Shown here: in pieces, positions 12,146-18,336 of the stretch
Numbering within the stretch: position 1 is the first letter of the stretch
Layout: every line of letters begins with the position of its first letter
Translations under genes and position numbers: made by a program
NCBI GenBank assembly: GCA_038247995.1
Contig: JBBRUG010000082.1
Location: 1-19,076 of the forward strand
From: JBBRUG01 sp038247995
GTDB taxonomy: Bacteria; Chloroflexota; Chloroflexia; Chloroflexales; Chloroflexaceae
Length of the DNA: 19,076 bases
Reading direction: 5' to 3'
Notes under the pieces: model-generated
Told to the model about the DNA's origin: nothing
What the model saw: the letters and a program-made list of their open reading frames with translations, nothing else
The model's database searches: none

Positions 12146-12176
12146 ATCCGCAGATTGCGCAGATTGCGCAGATTGG
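12146..12176. repeat. Nonamer repeat GCAGATTGC, copy A (hisC-hisN spacer)
   Basis: Three tandem 9-bp units (12150-12176; the third ends in GG) are preceded by ATCC. The 29 bases at 12146-12174 are identical to 12985-13013. It starts exactly five bases after the hisC stop. If translated, an upstream in-frame ATG at 12143 would turn it into an Arg/Leu-rich leader, but the real start of the next gene lies at 12203. Confidence 0.93.
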
Positions 12177-12202
12177 CAGCAACCGCTGGAAGGAAGGTAC
12201 GT

Positions 12203-12979
12203 ATGGCCGACAACCTGCGCAGCATGCTCGATTTCGCCCACGAGATCGCCGTCGCGGCGGGCAAGATCACACTGAATTATTTTCAAAGCGGGATCGCCGT
12301 CGAGCACAAAGCCGACGAGTCGCCGGTGACGATTGCCGATCGTGAAGCCGAAGCCTATTTGCGGTCGGCGATTGGCGCGCGCTACCCCGCCCACGCCATT
12401 CTTGGTGAGGAAGATGGGCTAAGCGGCGCAGCCGATGCGGAATATCGCTGGGTGCTCGACCCCATCGACGGTACGAAATCGTTTATTCGCGGCGTGCCGT
12501 TGTATGGCGTGATGATCGGGCTGCTGCACCGCAATGAACCTGTGCTAGGCGTGGTAAACATGCCGGCGTTAGGCGAAATTGTGTACGCGGCACGTGGCGA
12601 GGGTTGCTGGTGGAATGGCCAACCCTGTCGCGTCTCACAAACAGCCAGCCTGCGCGAGAGTCTAGTGGTTGGCACAGTAGCCTTTGGGTACGCCAAACAC
12701 GGCAAAGCCGAGGCCTTTGAGCGCATTATTGAGGCGGCAGGGATGTTCCGCACCTGGGGTGATTGTTATGGCTACGTGCTCGTCGCAACGGGCCGCGCCG
12801 AAGTCGCGCTCGATCCGGCGATGAACATCTGGGATGCCGCAGCGCTCCTACCGATCCTCGAAGCGGCCGGCGGCAGTTACACCGACTGGCAAGGCAACCC
12901 GACGATCGAAGGCGGCGAGGGCATCGGCACGAATGGGTTTGTGCGCGAGGAACTGTTAGCACTAATCCCTAGCTCGTAA
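12203..12979 (+). CDS. hisN: Inositol-monophosphatase-family histidinol-phosphatase (HisN type)
   Basis: This Mg-dependent phosphatase is predicted to hydrolyse histidinol phosphate to histidinol, the step after HisC. It has 258 residues from the chosen ATG. Family metal-binding motifs are GEED (Glu69), DPIDGTKSF (Asp86 and Asp89) and MNIWDAAA (Asp211), followed by EAAGGSYTDWQG. The WGDCYGYVLVATGRAEVALDP stretch is the form I associate with HisN-type members rather than true inositol monophosphatases. An upstream in-frame ATG at 12143 exists, but it would read the nonamer repeat as RRLRRLRRL. The ATG at 12203 has GGAAGG five bases upstream, and the family homology begins there. Location between hisC and hisB supports the role. 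Activity on inositol phosphate or 3'-phosphoadenosine 5'-phosphate cannot be excluded. Confidence 0.85.
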   Translation: MADNLRSMLDFAHEIAVAAGKITLNYFQSGIAVEHKADESPVTIADREAEAYLRSAIGARYPAHAILGEEDGLSGAADAEYRWVLDPIDGTKSFIRGVPLYGVMIGLLHRNEPVLGVVNMPALGEIVYAARGEGCWWNGQPCRVSQTASLRESLVVGTVAFGYAKHGKAEAFERIIEAAGMFRTWGDCYGYVLVATGRAEVALDPAMNIWDAAALLPILEAAGGSYTDWQGNPTIEGGEGIGTNGFVREELLALIPSS

Positions 12980-12984
12980 GGGCT

Positions 12985-13020
12985 ATCCGCAGATTGCGCA
13001 GATTGCGCAGATTACGCAGA
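12985..13020. repeat. Nonamer repeat GCAGATTGC, copy B (hisN-mazG spacer)
   Basis: Three tandem 9-bp units (12989-13015; the third ends in AC) and a trailing GCAGA follow ATCC. The 29-base identity with copy A covers 12985-13013. As with copy A, the identical block begins five bases after the preceding stop codon. Confidence 0.93.
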
Positions 13021-13037
13021 GAAGCGGGAAGAGTTTG

Positions 13038-13364
13038 ATGGATGCAAACACCTACCAGGAATTGGCGCTACGTACGGCGGCGGCGCAGGATGCCCGTCAG
13101 CGGCTGCTCAACGCCGCGCTGGGGCTTTGCGGCGAGGCCGGCGAGTTTGCCGACACGCTGAAGAAGGCCGAATTTCACGGCCATGCACTCGACACAGCCG
13201 AGCTACAAAAAGAGTTAGGCGATGTGCTGTGGTATGCTGCGCTGGCCTGCAACGCCCTGGGCGTACAGATGGGCGATATCATGGAAGCGAATATCGCTAA
13301 GCTTCAGCACCGTTACCCCGAGGGTTTTTCGGCGGAACGCAGCCGAAATCGTGCGGAGGGGTAA
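13038..13364 (+). CDS. MazG-like nucleotide pyrophosphohydrolase
   Basis: This is a 108-residue all-helical protein of the MazG / NTP-pyrophosphatase fold, which cleaves nucleoside triphosphates to monophosphate plus pyrophosphate using Mg. The metal-binding pattern is visible: Glu33 and Glu36 in CGEAGEF, and Glu59 and Asp62 in KELGDVLWY. A RYPEGF ending is common in single-domain MazG-like proteins. The ATG at 13038 is preferred over the TTG at 13035 because the purine-rich GGGAAGAG lies four bases upstream. It sits between hisN and hisB. HisE (phosphoribosyl-ATP pyrophosphatase) shares this fold, so a histidine-pathway role is possible. The sequence nevertheless looks more like general MazG-type housecleaning enzymes than HisE, and I give no symbol. 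Confidence 0.85.
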   Translation: MDANTYQELALRTAAAQDARQRLLNAALGLCGEAGEFADTLKKAEFHGHALDTAELQKELGDVLWYAALACNALGVQMGDIMEANIAKLQHRYPEGFSAERSRNRAEG

Positions 13365-13368
13365 GGAG
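13362..13368 (+). promoter_or_regulatory. hisB ribosome binding site with long spacing
   Basis: TAAGGAG contains the MazG-like gene's stop codon and the only strong Shine-Dalgarno sequence before hisB. The distance to the ATG at 13384 is 15 bases, longer than usual. No in-frame start codon is better placed, and HisB homology begins at this ATG. Confidence 0.5.
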
Positions 13369-13383
13369 ACTGACCATTTCACT

Positions 13384-13977
13384 ATGCAACAACGAACCGC
13401 CACCATTGATCGCACAACCGGTGAAACCCAGATCAGCCTGACGCTAAATCTTGATGGGCAAGGTCAGGCGCAGATTAGCACCGGCGTCGACTTTCTCGAT
13501 CACATGCTCACGCTCTGGGCCAAACACGGCCTCTTTGATCTGACGATCCAGGCGACTGGCGATCTACATATCGATGAGCACCATACAGCCGAAGATACGT
13601 GCATTTGCCTGGGCCGAGCGATCGATCAGGCGCTCGGTGAGCGGCGCGGCATTGTTCGCACGGCGCACAGCTTCGTGCCGATGGACGAGGCGTTGGCATT
13701 GGTAGCGGTTGACCTTGGCGGGCGCCCCTATTGTGTGGTACAGGCCGAATTTGTTACCCCGCGGGTTGGTCAACTTGGCACCGACCTGATCTTCCATCTG
13801 CTGGAGAGTATCGCTTTTCATGGGCGGATGAACCTGCACGCCCAAATTCTGTATGGGCGTAACGATCATCACAAGATCGAGGCGATCTTCAAGGCATTTG
13901 GGCGCTCCCTTGACGCAGCGACACGCCATGATGAGCGCCTGGACGGCGCTATCCCCAGCACCAAGGGAGTGCTCTGA
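13384..13977 (+). CDS. hisB: Imidazoleglycerol-phosphate dehydratase
   Basis: This is a 197-residue Mn-dependent dehydratase that converts imidazoleglycerol phosphate to imidazole-acetol phosphate, the substrate of HisC. The family signature is complete. It opens RTTGETQI, then STGVDFLDHML (His40), DEHHTAED (His66, His67, Glu70) and VPMDEAL. The second metal motif is NDHHKIEAIFKAFGRSL (His162, His163, Glu166), and the end is ATRHD...PSTKGVL. It is the monofunctional form with no N-terminal phosphatase domain, which fits a separate HisN-type phosphatase two genes upstream. Longer in-frame extensions exist but read the MazG-like gene out of frame. Its stop codon overlaps the next gene's ATG (TGATG). 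Confidence 0.96.
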   Translation: MQQRTATIDRTTGETQISLTLNLDGQGQAQISTGVDFLDHMLTLWAKHGLFDLTIQATGDLHIDEHHTAEDTCICLGRAIDQALGERRGIVRTAHSFVPMDEALALVAVDLGGRPYCVVQAEFVTPRVGQLGTDLIFHLLESIAFHGRMNLHAQILYGRNDHHKIEAIFKAFGRSLDAATRHDERLDGAIPSTKGVL

Positions 13978-14954
13978 TGGCCGTCTTCCTCCTCGCAGTT
14001 GTGCTCAGTTTTGGCCCAGCCTTTTTTTATGCAGCGATCGTCTACTGGCTCGATCGCTTCGAGAAGGAGCCGAAACGCTTATTGGTGGGCGCCTTCCTCT
14101 GGGGTGCGCTGGTAGCAACGATTGGCGCAATCATTGGAACAACCATCTTGCAGGGGGGGGTGATCGCACTTACCGGCGATGAATTGCTGGCGGAGACAAG
14201 CGGCACAACGATCTTTGCGCCACTGGTTGAGGAGAGCCTGAAGGGTTTTGCTGTCCTGTTGATCTGGTTATTCTTTCCACGCGAGTTCGACTCGCCACTG
14301 GATGGAATGGTGTATGGCGCAATCGTCGGGCTGGGTTTTGCCGCTACAGAGAATGTGCTCTACCTCTATTTTCTCGGTTATACGGAGAGCGGCATGTCCG
14401 GTCTGATCACGCTCTTCGTCTTGCGCGTGATCCTGGGGGCGTGGGGCCATGCGGTCTATACAGCGTTTATTGGGCTGGGGTTAGCCCTGGCGCGCCTGAG
14501 TTCGAACTGGTCGGTACGGATTCTGGCGCCATTTGTAGGCTGGCTGATTGCGGTGTTCTTGCATGCGCTGCATAACACCATGGCCACCGTCCTGGTCAGC
14601 GAAGCCGGGTTGAGCGGCCTGGGCGCAACCTTACTCATCGGTTGGACAACCTGGGCGATTGCCCTGAGCATTGTGATCTGGGAGATTTTGCGGGAACGGA
14701 GATGGATGCGGCAATATCTCGCTGAGGAGGTGCAGTTCGGCACGTTGAGCGCTGAGCAATATACCACAGCCGGATCGATTCGTCGCCAGATGCGTGCCCG
14801 CCGCAAGGGGCGCGACGCCAACCGTTTTTATGCTGCGTGCGCCGAACTCGCCCAGAAGAAACACCAGTTTGCACATCTGGGTGAAGAGCGCGGCAACAGC
14901 GGCGAGATCGCCCGCTTGCGCAATAAGCTTAGCCAGCTATCGGCAGCCGTCTAA
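13977..14954 (+). CDS. PrsW-family intramembrane metalloprotease
   Basis: This 325-residue polytopic membrane protein has about seven hydrophobic segments within residues 1-231 and a basic cytoplasmic-type tail (about 233-325). Motifs match PrsW-type (CAAX-protease-related) glutamic/metallo-proteases: PLVEESLKG (Glu85, Glu86, Lys89), FAATENVLY (Glu125), WGHAVYTAFIGLGL (His158) and LHALHN (His196, His199). Bacillus PrsW performs site-1 cleavage of the anti-sigma factor RsiW, but no sigma or anti-sigma gene is visible here, so the target is unknown. The one-base stop-start overlap with hisB, with GGGAG inside hisB as ribosome site, implies translational coupling. An in-frame run of eight G (14153-14160) encodes the QGGV stretch. 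The stop lies six bases from the end of the convergent gene, leaving no terminator between them. Confidence 0.85.
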   Translation: MAVFLLAVVLSFGPAFFYAAIVYWLDRFEKEPKRLLVGAFLWGALVATIGAIIGTTILQGGVIALTGDELLAETSGTTIFAPLVEESLKGFAVLLIWLFFPREFDSPLDGMVYGAIVGLGFAATENVLYLYFLGYTESGMSGLITLFVLRVILGAWGHAVYTAFIGLGLALARLSSNWSVRILAPFVGWLIAVFLHALHNTMATVLVSEAGLSGLGATLLIGWTTWAIALSIVIWEILRERRWMRQYLAEEVQFGTLSAEQYTTAGSIRRQMRARRKGRDANRFYAACAELAQKKHQFAHLGEERGNSGEIARLRNKLSQLSAAV

Positions 14955-14960
14955 CGCCGC

Positions 14961-15584
14961 TCAAGCCGGCAGGGGCGAAGTCGCCTCACCGGACGCAGAA
15001 CCGGCAAAATGATTGGCAATCAGCTGATGGGTTTGCGCACACGTTCGCTGATAGAGGTTTGTCGTCAGCCGTTCTTCGAGAAGCATATACCGACGTGCAG
15101 CCTCACAACGCCCAGTGAGATCGATGGCAGCAGCCAGTTCATCGGCAGCCGACTGAAGATCGACCAGGCTCGTTGCGACAAATGACGGCGCTGGGGTTAA
15201 CAAAGCAAGCGAGGTAGCAAGGCGGCGCAGATCGGTCAGTAATTCAGTGTGGGTTACTGAGGCATTAGCAGACGGTGCAGCGACTAACTGCTGATAGGCA
15301 GGCTGAGGGTCGAGGTGAGTAGCCGCGAGGCGCTGCACGGCGCTCAAGGTGCGCTGGGCGCGAACTTCACACTCCCAGCGATGCGAGAGGGCACTCCGCC
15401 AGGCATTCAGCGCATCTTCGCTGCGGGCCTGGCGTTCAACGAGGGCCGACCGCAGGGCCTGATGACGCACTAATTCAGCTTCGGCAAAAGGCAGCGCGGC
15501 ACGATGACGTTCCAATAACGTAACAAGCTGCAGAGCAGTCGACGCAAGCGGTGCTTCAGGGGATGGAGGTGAAAACTGGATCAT
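14961..15584 (-). CDS. Hypothetical helical protein
   Basis: I do not recognise this 207-residue protein. It is Ala/Leu/Arg/Gln-rich, appears almost wholly alpha-helical and possibly coiled coil, and has no signal peptide, membrane segment or catalytic motif that I can see. It contains three cysteines (in the RWECEV, GRCEAA and RTCAQT segments) without a zinc-binding pattern. The start is well supported: GAAAGGA lies six bases before the ATG. Codon use resembles its neighbours. It converges with the PrsW-like gene, six bases apart, and diverges from the zinc-ribbon gene across a 282-base spacer, so it is probably a single-gene transcript. Confidence 0.7.
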   Translation of the reverse strand: MIQFSPPSPEAPLASTALQLVTLLERHRAALPFAEAELVRHQALRSALVERQARSEDALNAWRSALSHRWECEVRAQRTLSAVQRLAATHLDPQPAYQQLVAAPSANASVTHTELLTDLRRLATSLALLTPAPSFVATSLVDLQSAADELAAAIDLTGRCEAARRYMLLEERLTTNLYQRTCAQTHQLIANHFAGSASGEATSPLPA

Positions 15585-15720
15585 GGCAGGTCCTTTCAGA
15601 AATGCGCAGCGGATTAAGACGGCGCCTGCCTGTTCAATAGTACGTTCGCCAGCTATGTGCGTCCATAGTACTTGAGTAGCGTAGCGAACTGCTCCAGGTG
15701 GCGTCGTACCGGAAGCGCGT

Positions 15721-15726
15721 TATACT
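15721..15726 (+). promoter_or_regulatory. Candidate -10 of the zinc-ribbon gene
   Basis: TATACT is a good -10, but no convincing -35 is found 16-18 bases upstream. A start near 15733 would give a leader of about 134 nt containing the hairpin at 15819-15838. No gene is visible between 15585 and 15866. Confidence 0.4.
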
Positions 15727-15818
15727 ATAGATGTACCGCATCCTGAGCAGCCGATTGAGCGTCTTATCCCCAGGACATAAGCGTCTGACAGTGGGTTCAG
15801 GCGCAGCCGCATAGAGTC

Positions 15819-15838
15819 GCGCAACCGGCAGGTTGCGC
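15819..15838 (+). other. Perfect 8-bp hairpin in the zinc-ribbon gene leader
   Basis: GCGCAACC pairs with GGTTGCGC around the tetraloop GGCA. It is followed by TACACG, not a T-run. It lies about 15 bases ahead of the ribosome site (AAGGAG, starting near 15854), which is itself flanked by the short inverted repeat ACGAA/TTCGT. A role in mRNA stability or translation is possible. Confidence 0.6.
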
Positions 15839-15866
15839 TACACGCTCGACGAAGGAGACGTTTCGT

Positions 15867-16352
15867 ATGGGCTTTCTCGACAATATCAGCAAGACAATCC
15901 AGCAGGGCGTTGACCGGGCCAAGTTCGAGGCCGACAAATTTCAGAAAACGACCCGACTGCAGGGTGAAGTGAATGAGTTCAAGCGTCAACTCGACGCAAA
16001 ACTCATGGAGCTTGGGCAACGCGCATATGATTTACAGCGCGCCGGGCAGATTAACGCGCCATCGATCGCCCAAATCTCGGCCAATGTCGATCAGCTACGC
16101 GCCACGCTGTTGGCCAAAGAGGAAGAACTGAACCTGGCAACGGCCGACAATTTCCCCGAGCCGCCGACGGCTGCACCAAAGGCTTCGGCGCAGCAGGTGC
16201 CGATTAGCTATGAGGCGCCACCGACGGTAATCACACCACCGCCTGCCGCACAGCAAGCCGGCCCCACGGAGAAAGCATGTCCTAATTGCGGGTTTCAAAT
16301 GCCCGGTACCGCTATGTTCTGCCCAAACTGCGGCACTCGTGTTGCAAGCTAA
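15867..16352 (+). CDS. Coiled-coil protein with C-terminal zinc ribbon
   Basis: This is a 161-residue soluble protein of unknown role. Residues about 1-95 are strongly helical and charged (opening MGFLDNISKTIQQGVDRAK), with heptad-like spacing. A Pro/Ala/Gln-rich linker (about 98-133) leads to a zinc ribbon with Cys138, Cys141, Cys152 and Cys155 in two CPNCG knuckles. Proteins of this layout are common in Chloroflexota and cyanobacteria, where the ribbon is thought to mediate protein contacts; this is general family knowledge and no function follows from it. The start has AAGGAG about eight bases upstream. It ends 35 bases before a strong terminator shared with the convergent STAS gene. Confidence 0.85.
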   Translation: MGFLDNISKTIQQGVDRAKFEADKFQKTTRLQGEVNEFKRQLDAKLMELGQRAYDLQRAGQINAPSIAQISANVDQLRATLLAKEEELNLATADNFPEPPTAAPKASAQQVPISYEAPPTVITPPPAAQQAGPTEKACPNCGFQMPGTAMFCPNCGTRVAS

Positions 16353-16387
16353 GCCTTGCGAGCACAGGCGGCAACGTAACGGCAACA

Positions 16388-16418
16388 AAACCCCCTGCTC
16401 TAATGGAGTAGGGGGTTT
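16388..16418. terminator. Bidirectional intrinsic terminator
   Basis: AAACCCCCT (16388-16396) pairs with AGGGGGTTT (16410-16418), followed inward by a G-T pair and CTC/GAG, around a TAATG loop. On the plus strand the stem runs into TTTGTCTTTG, and on the minus strand into TTTTGTTG. It lies between the convergent zinc-ribbon and STAS genes and can serve both. Confidence 0.88.
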
Positions 16419-16455
16419 GTCTTTGCAGGAAATGTCGTTGGCGAGCGGATGCAGC

Positions 16456-17427
16456 TTAGCGCAATTCTAAGCTGGTTTTTGGCCGTACGACACCATATTC
16501 GAGCGCTTCCTGAGGCGTACGAGCGGTCATCACCCCGGTCATATTGATGCCGAGCTGGGTCATAGTAGCGGCAACGGTAGCTGAAATCCCCGTCAGGTTG
16601 ACTTCGCAGCCAAGCAGGCGGATCGCCTGGGTAGCTTGGAGCAGCGCATGGGCAACCTGAGTATCCACGGCGGGCACACCGGCAATATCGATAATTACCA
16701 GGCGAGCGCGCTGTTCGCTTACGGCGCGCAGCAAGCGGCTGGTAAAGGCCTGGGCGCGCCGGCTATCGAGATGGCCGACGACGGGGGCGAGAATTACGCC
16801 ATCAGCCATGGCCACGGCCGGCGTCTCCAGGGTTGCCACCAGATCCAGAAGACGGCGTTGTTCCTCATTCTGGCGGGCTAACTCCTCGGCCTTCTGGGAA
16901 ACCTCCTGCGCCTGAGCCTCGCTCTTCAGGCGCGCCGCTTCGGCCCGCTGTGCGTTAGACTCCGCAGCAAGCAGCGCGGTATCAGTAACGATCCGGCTCA
17001 AAATCATGCCGCCGACGATCATGGCATAAAGAATGATCGTCATCGGATCGGCATAAGGGCCAACACCGCCGGCGCGCACAATCAGCATCACTAGAACCGA
17101 AAAGGCGCTGCCGATGACCCACACCGGCCCAGTGAGAATCAGGGCCATAATCGGCGGGATGAAGAAGGTGATCGAGATTTGCTGGGTGATGTACGGCTCT
17201 TGGATACCCAGACCGGCCAAAACGGTCGCCGTGATCACGGCAATGCCCCGCGCCGCTTCCCAGCCGCGCAAATAGGCGAAGAACATCGCAGCGAAGACGA
17301 CCGTGCCTGTTAATGCCATAAGGATTGTGATCAGCTCACCGCCGATCATCAACTGCCCGATCAAAATGAGGAGTGCGCCGATCGCTTGAATCCCAAGCAA
17401 GACAATAGAGACCCGCCGTAGAGACAT
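16456..17427 (-). CDS. Membrane protein with RsbR-like STAS domain
   Basis: This is a 323-residue protein. Five or six hydrophobic segments fill residues about 5-150, followed by an Ala/Glu/Gln-rich coiled coil (about 153-197). The C-terminal STAS domain (about 205-310) follows the RsbR/RsbS pattern: ILAPVVGHLDSRRAQ, IDIAGVPAVDTQVAHALLQA, LLGCEVNLTGIS. Thr256 in VDTQVA sits where stressosome proteins are phosphorylated by an RsbT-type kinase. This suggests a membrane-tethered stressosome sensor or a sigma-factor/cyclase-regulating input; no kinase or phosphatase partner is in the window. The ribosome site AGGAGGT is eight bases upstream. The gene starts 42 bases after the diterpene synthase-like gene and is probably the last gene of that operon, ending at the bidirectional terminator. 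Confidence 0.85.
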   Translation of the reverse strand: MSLRRVSIVLLGIQAIGALLILIGQLMIGGELITILMALTGTVVFAAMFFAYLRGWEAARGIAVITATVLAGLGIQEPYITQQISITFFIPPIMALILTGPVWVIGSAFSVLVMLIVRAGGVGPYADPMTIILYAMIVGGMILSRIVTDTALLAAESNAQRAEAARLKSEAQAQEVSQKAEELARQNEEQRRLLDLVATLETPAVAMADGVILAPVVGHLDSRRAQAFTSRLLRAVSEQRARLVIIDIAGVPAVDTQVAHALLQATQAIRLLGCEVNLTGISATVAATMTQLGINMTGVMTARTPQEALEYGVVRPKTSLELR

Positions 17428-17469
17428 AGCTAACGACCTCCTGCTAGCATATAGATGCGCGTGGGGATA

Positions 17470-18336
17470 CTACCCGCCCGGATCGGGATACCAGAAGGCA
17501 CCAACACGTTTGCCGAGCCCAAGCACCGTAGCACGTTTCCAGAGGGCCGCGTGTTCAGCAACAGTTGCATAACGTTTTGCTTTGTCGCTACGCCACGTAG
17601 CTCTTAGGTAATTGAAATCGTACCAGATCATGCGAACCAGATGATCATCAAGGCTATAACCAGGGCGTTGGAGCCAATAGCACTGCGCATTGTCGAGGAG
17701 CGGTAGCGGTAAGACATCGGCGGCAAGCATAGGTTTACCGAAACTCAAGCAGAGCCGAGCCGGCGGGATCCGTTCACCATACAAGGCTTCGATCAGATCT
17801 TCCTGGGTCGTTAGCCGACGCTCGTGAGCAATATTCAACAGGCGCGGCCAGAAAGAGCCCTGGACTGCATTAACGAACCACCAGATCGTCGGCGCATGCG
17901 CAGGTGCGGGATGCGCCGCCAGCGTCGCAGCAGCAGCGTGTAGTTCGGGTACATCTTCCACGCCGATCAAGCGCACACGCCAACCGAGGTTGTGCCAACG
18001 CGCTACCGATTCATCACCTGCAAGCCCGTGCGCGATCCAGTTGGTCAATCGTTCACGGTAGGGGCCGACTTCGGCAAACTGCGAGGGGGCGGCGGCAATT
18101 GTGAAGACGTTGCGTATGCCGTAGCGGAAGAGCAGCGAGACACTGTCGACCATGCGATCTTGCGACCAGCGTGCATAGGCGTCGCCAGTCGTTGTGATAC
18201 CGGCGAGGGCGGCAGCACGGCGCGTACCACCCTGGGCATAGACAATAGTTGACGGAGCGACAGCGGCCACCTGCGCTACCGGCGCAGCCAAAAATTCGGC
18301 GAGGGTAGGCGGATCAGACTCGATCGCTTGCGACAT
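17470..18336 (-). CDS. Cis-prenyltransferase-fold diterpene synthase (Rv3378c / Haur_2146-like)
   Basis: This 288-residue soluble protein resembles tuberculosinol synthase Rv3378c of Mycobacterium tuberculosis and the kolavelool synthase Haur_2146 of Herpetosiphon. Those enzymes ionise a bicyclic diterpenyl diphosphate and add water. By memory alignment it shares GTRR near the N-terminus (Arg39, Arg40, diphosphate binding). It also shares a SLLFRYGI helix, LSFGKPM, MIWYDFNYLR (Tyr239, Asp240) and a GLGKRVGAFWYP ending. The aspartate normally preceding GTRR, catalytic in cis-prenyltransferase relatives, is Gly36 here (YAQGGTRR). The ATG at 18336 is chosen because GGAG lies seven bases upstream; the TTG at 18342 is too close to it. 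It overlaps the cyclase gene by 23 bases. The exact product cannot be predicted, and the function of a protein lacking the Asp is uncertain. Confidence 0.72.
   Translation of the reverse strand: MSQAIESDPPTLAEFLAAPVAQVAAVAPSTIVYAQGGTRRAAALAGITTTGDAYARWSQDRMVDSVSLLFRYGIRNVFTIAAAPSQFAEVGPYRERLTNWIAHGLAGDESVARWHNLGWRVRLIGVEDVPELHAAAATLAAHPAPAHAPTIWWFVNAVQGSFWPRLLNIAHERRLTTQEDLIEALYGERIPPARLCLSFGKPMLAADVLPLPLLDNAQCYWLQRPGYSLDDHLVRMIWYDFNYLRATWRSDKAKRYATVAEHAALWKRATVLGLGKRVGAFWYPDPGG

Noticed and set aside
12143..12202. Upstream in-frame ATG that would add 20 residues to the HisN-type phosphatase
   Set aside because: It would translate the nonamer repeat as an Arg/Leu run and has no ribosome site; the ATG at 12203 has a good one.
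13222..13383. N-terminal extension of HisB upstream of 13384
   Set aside because: It reads the MazG-like gene in another frame; HisB homology begins at the ATG at 13384.
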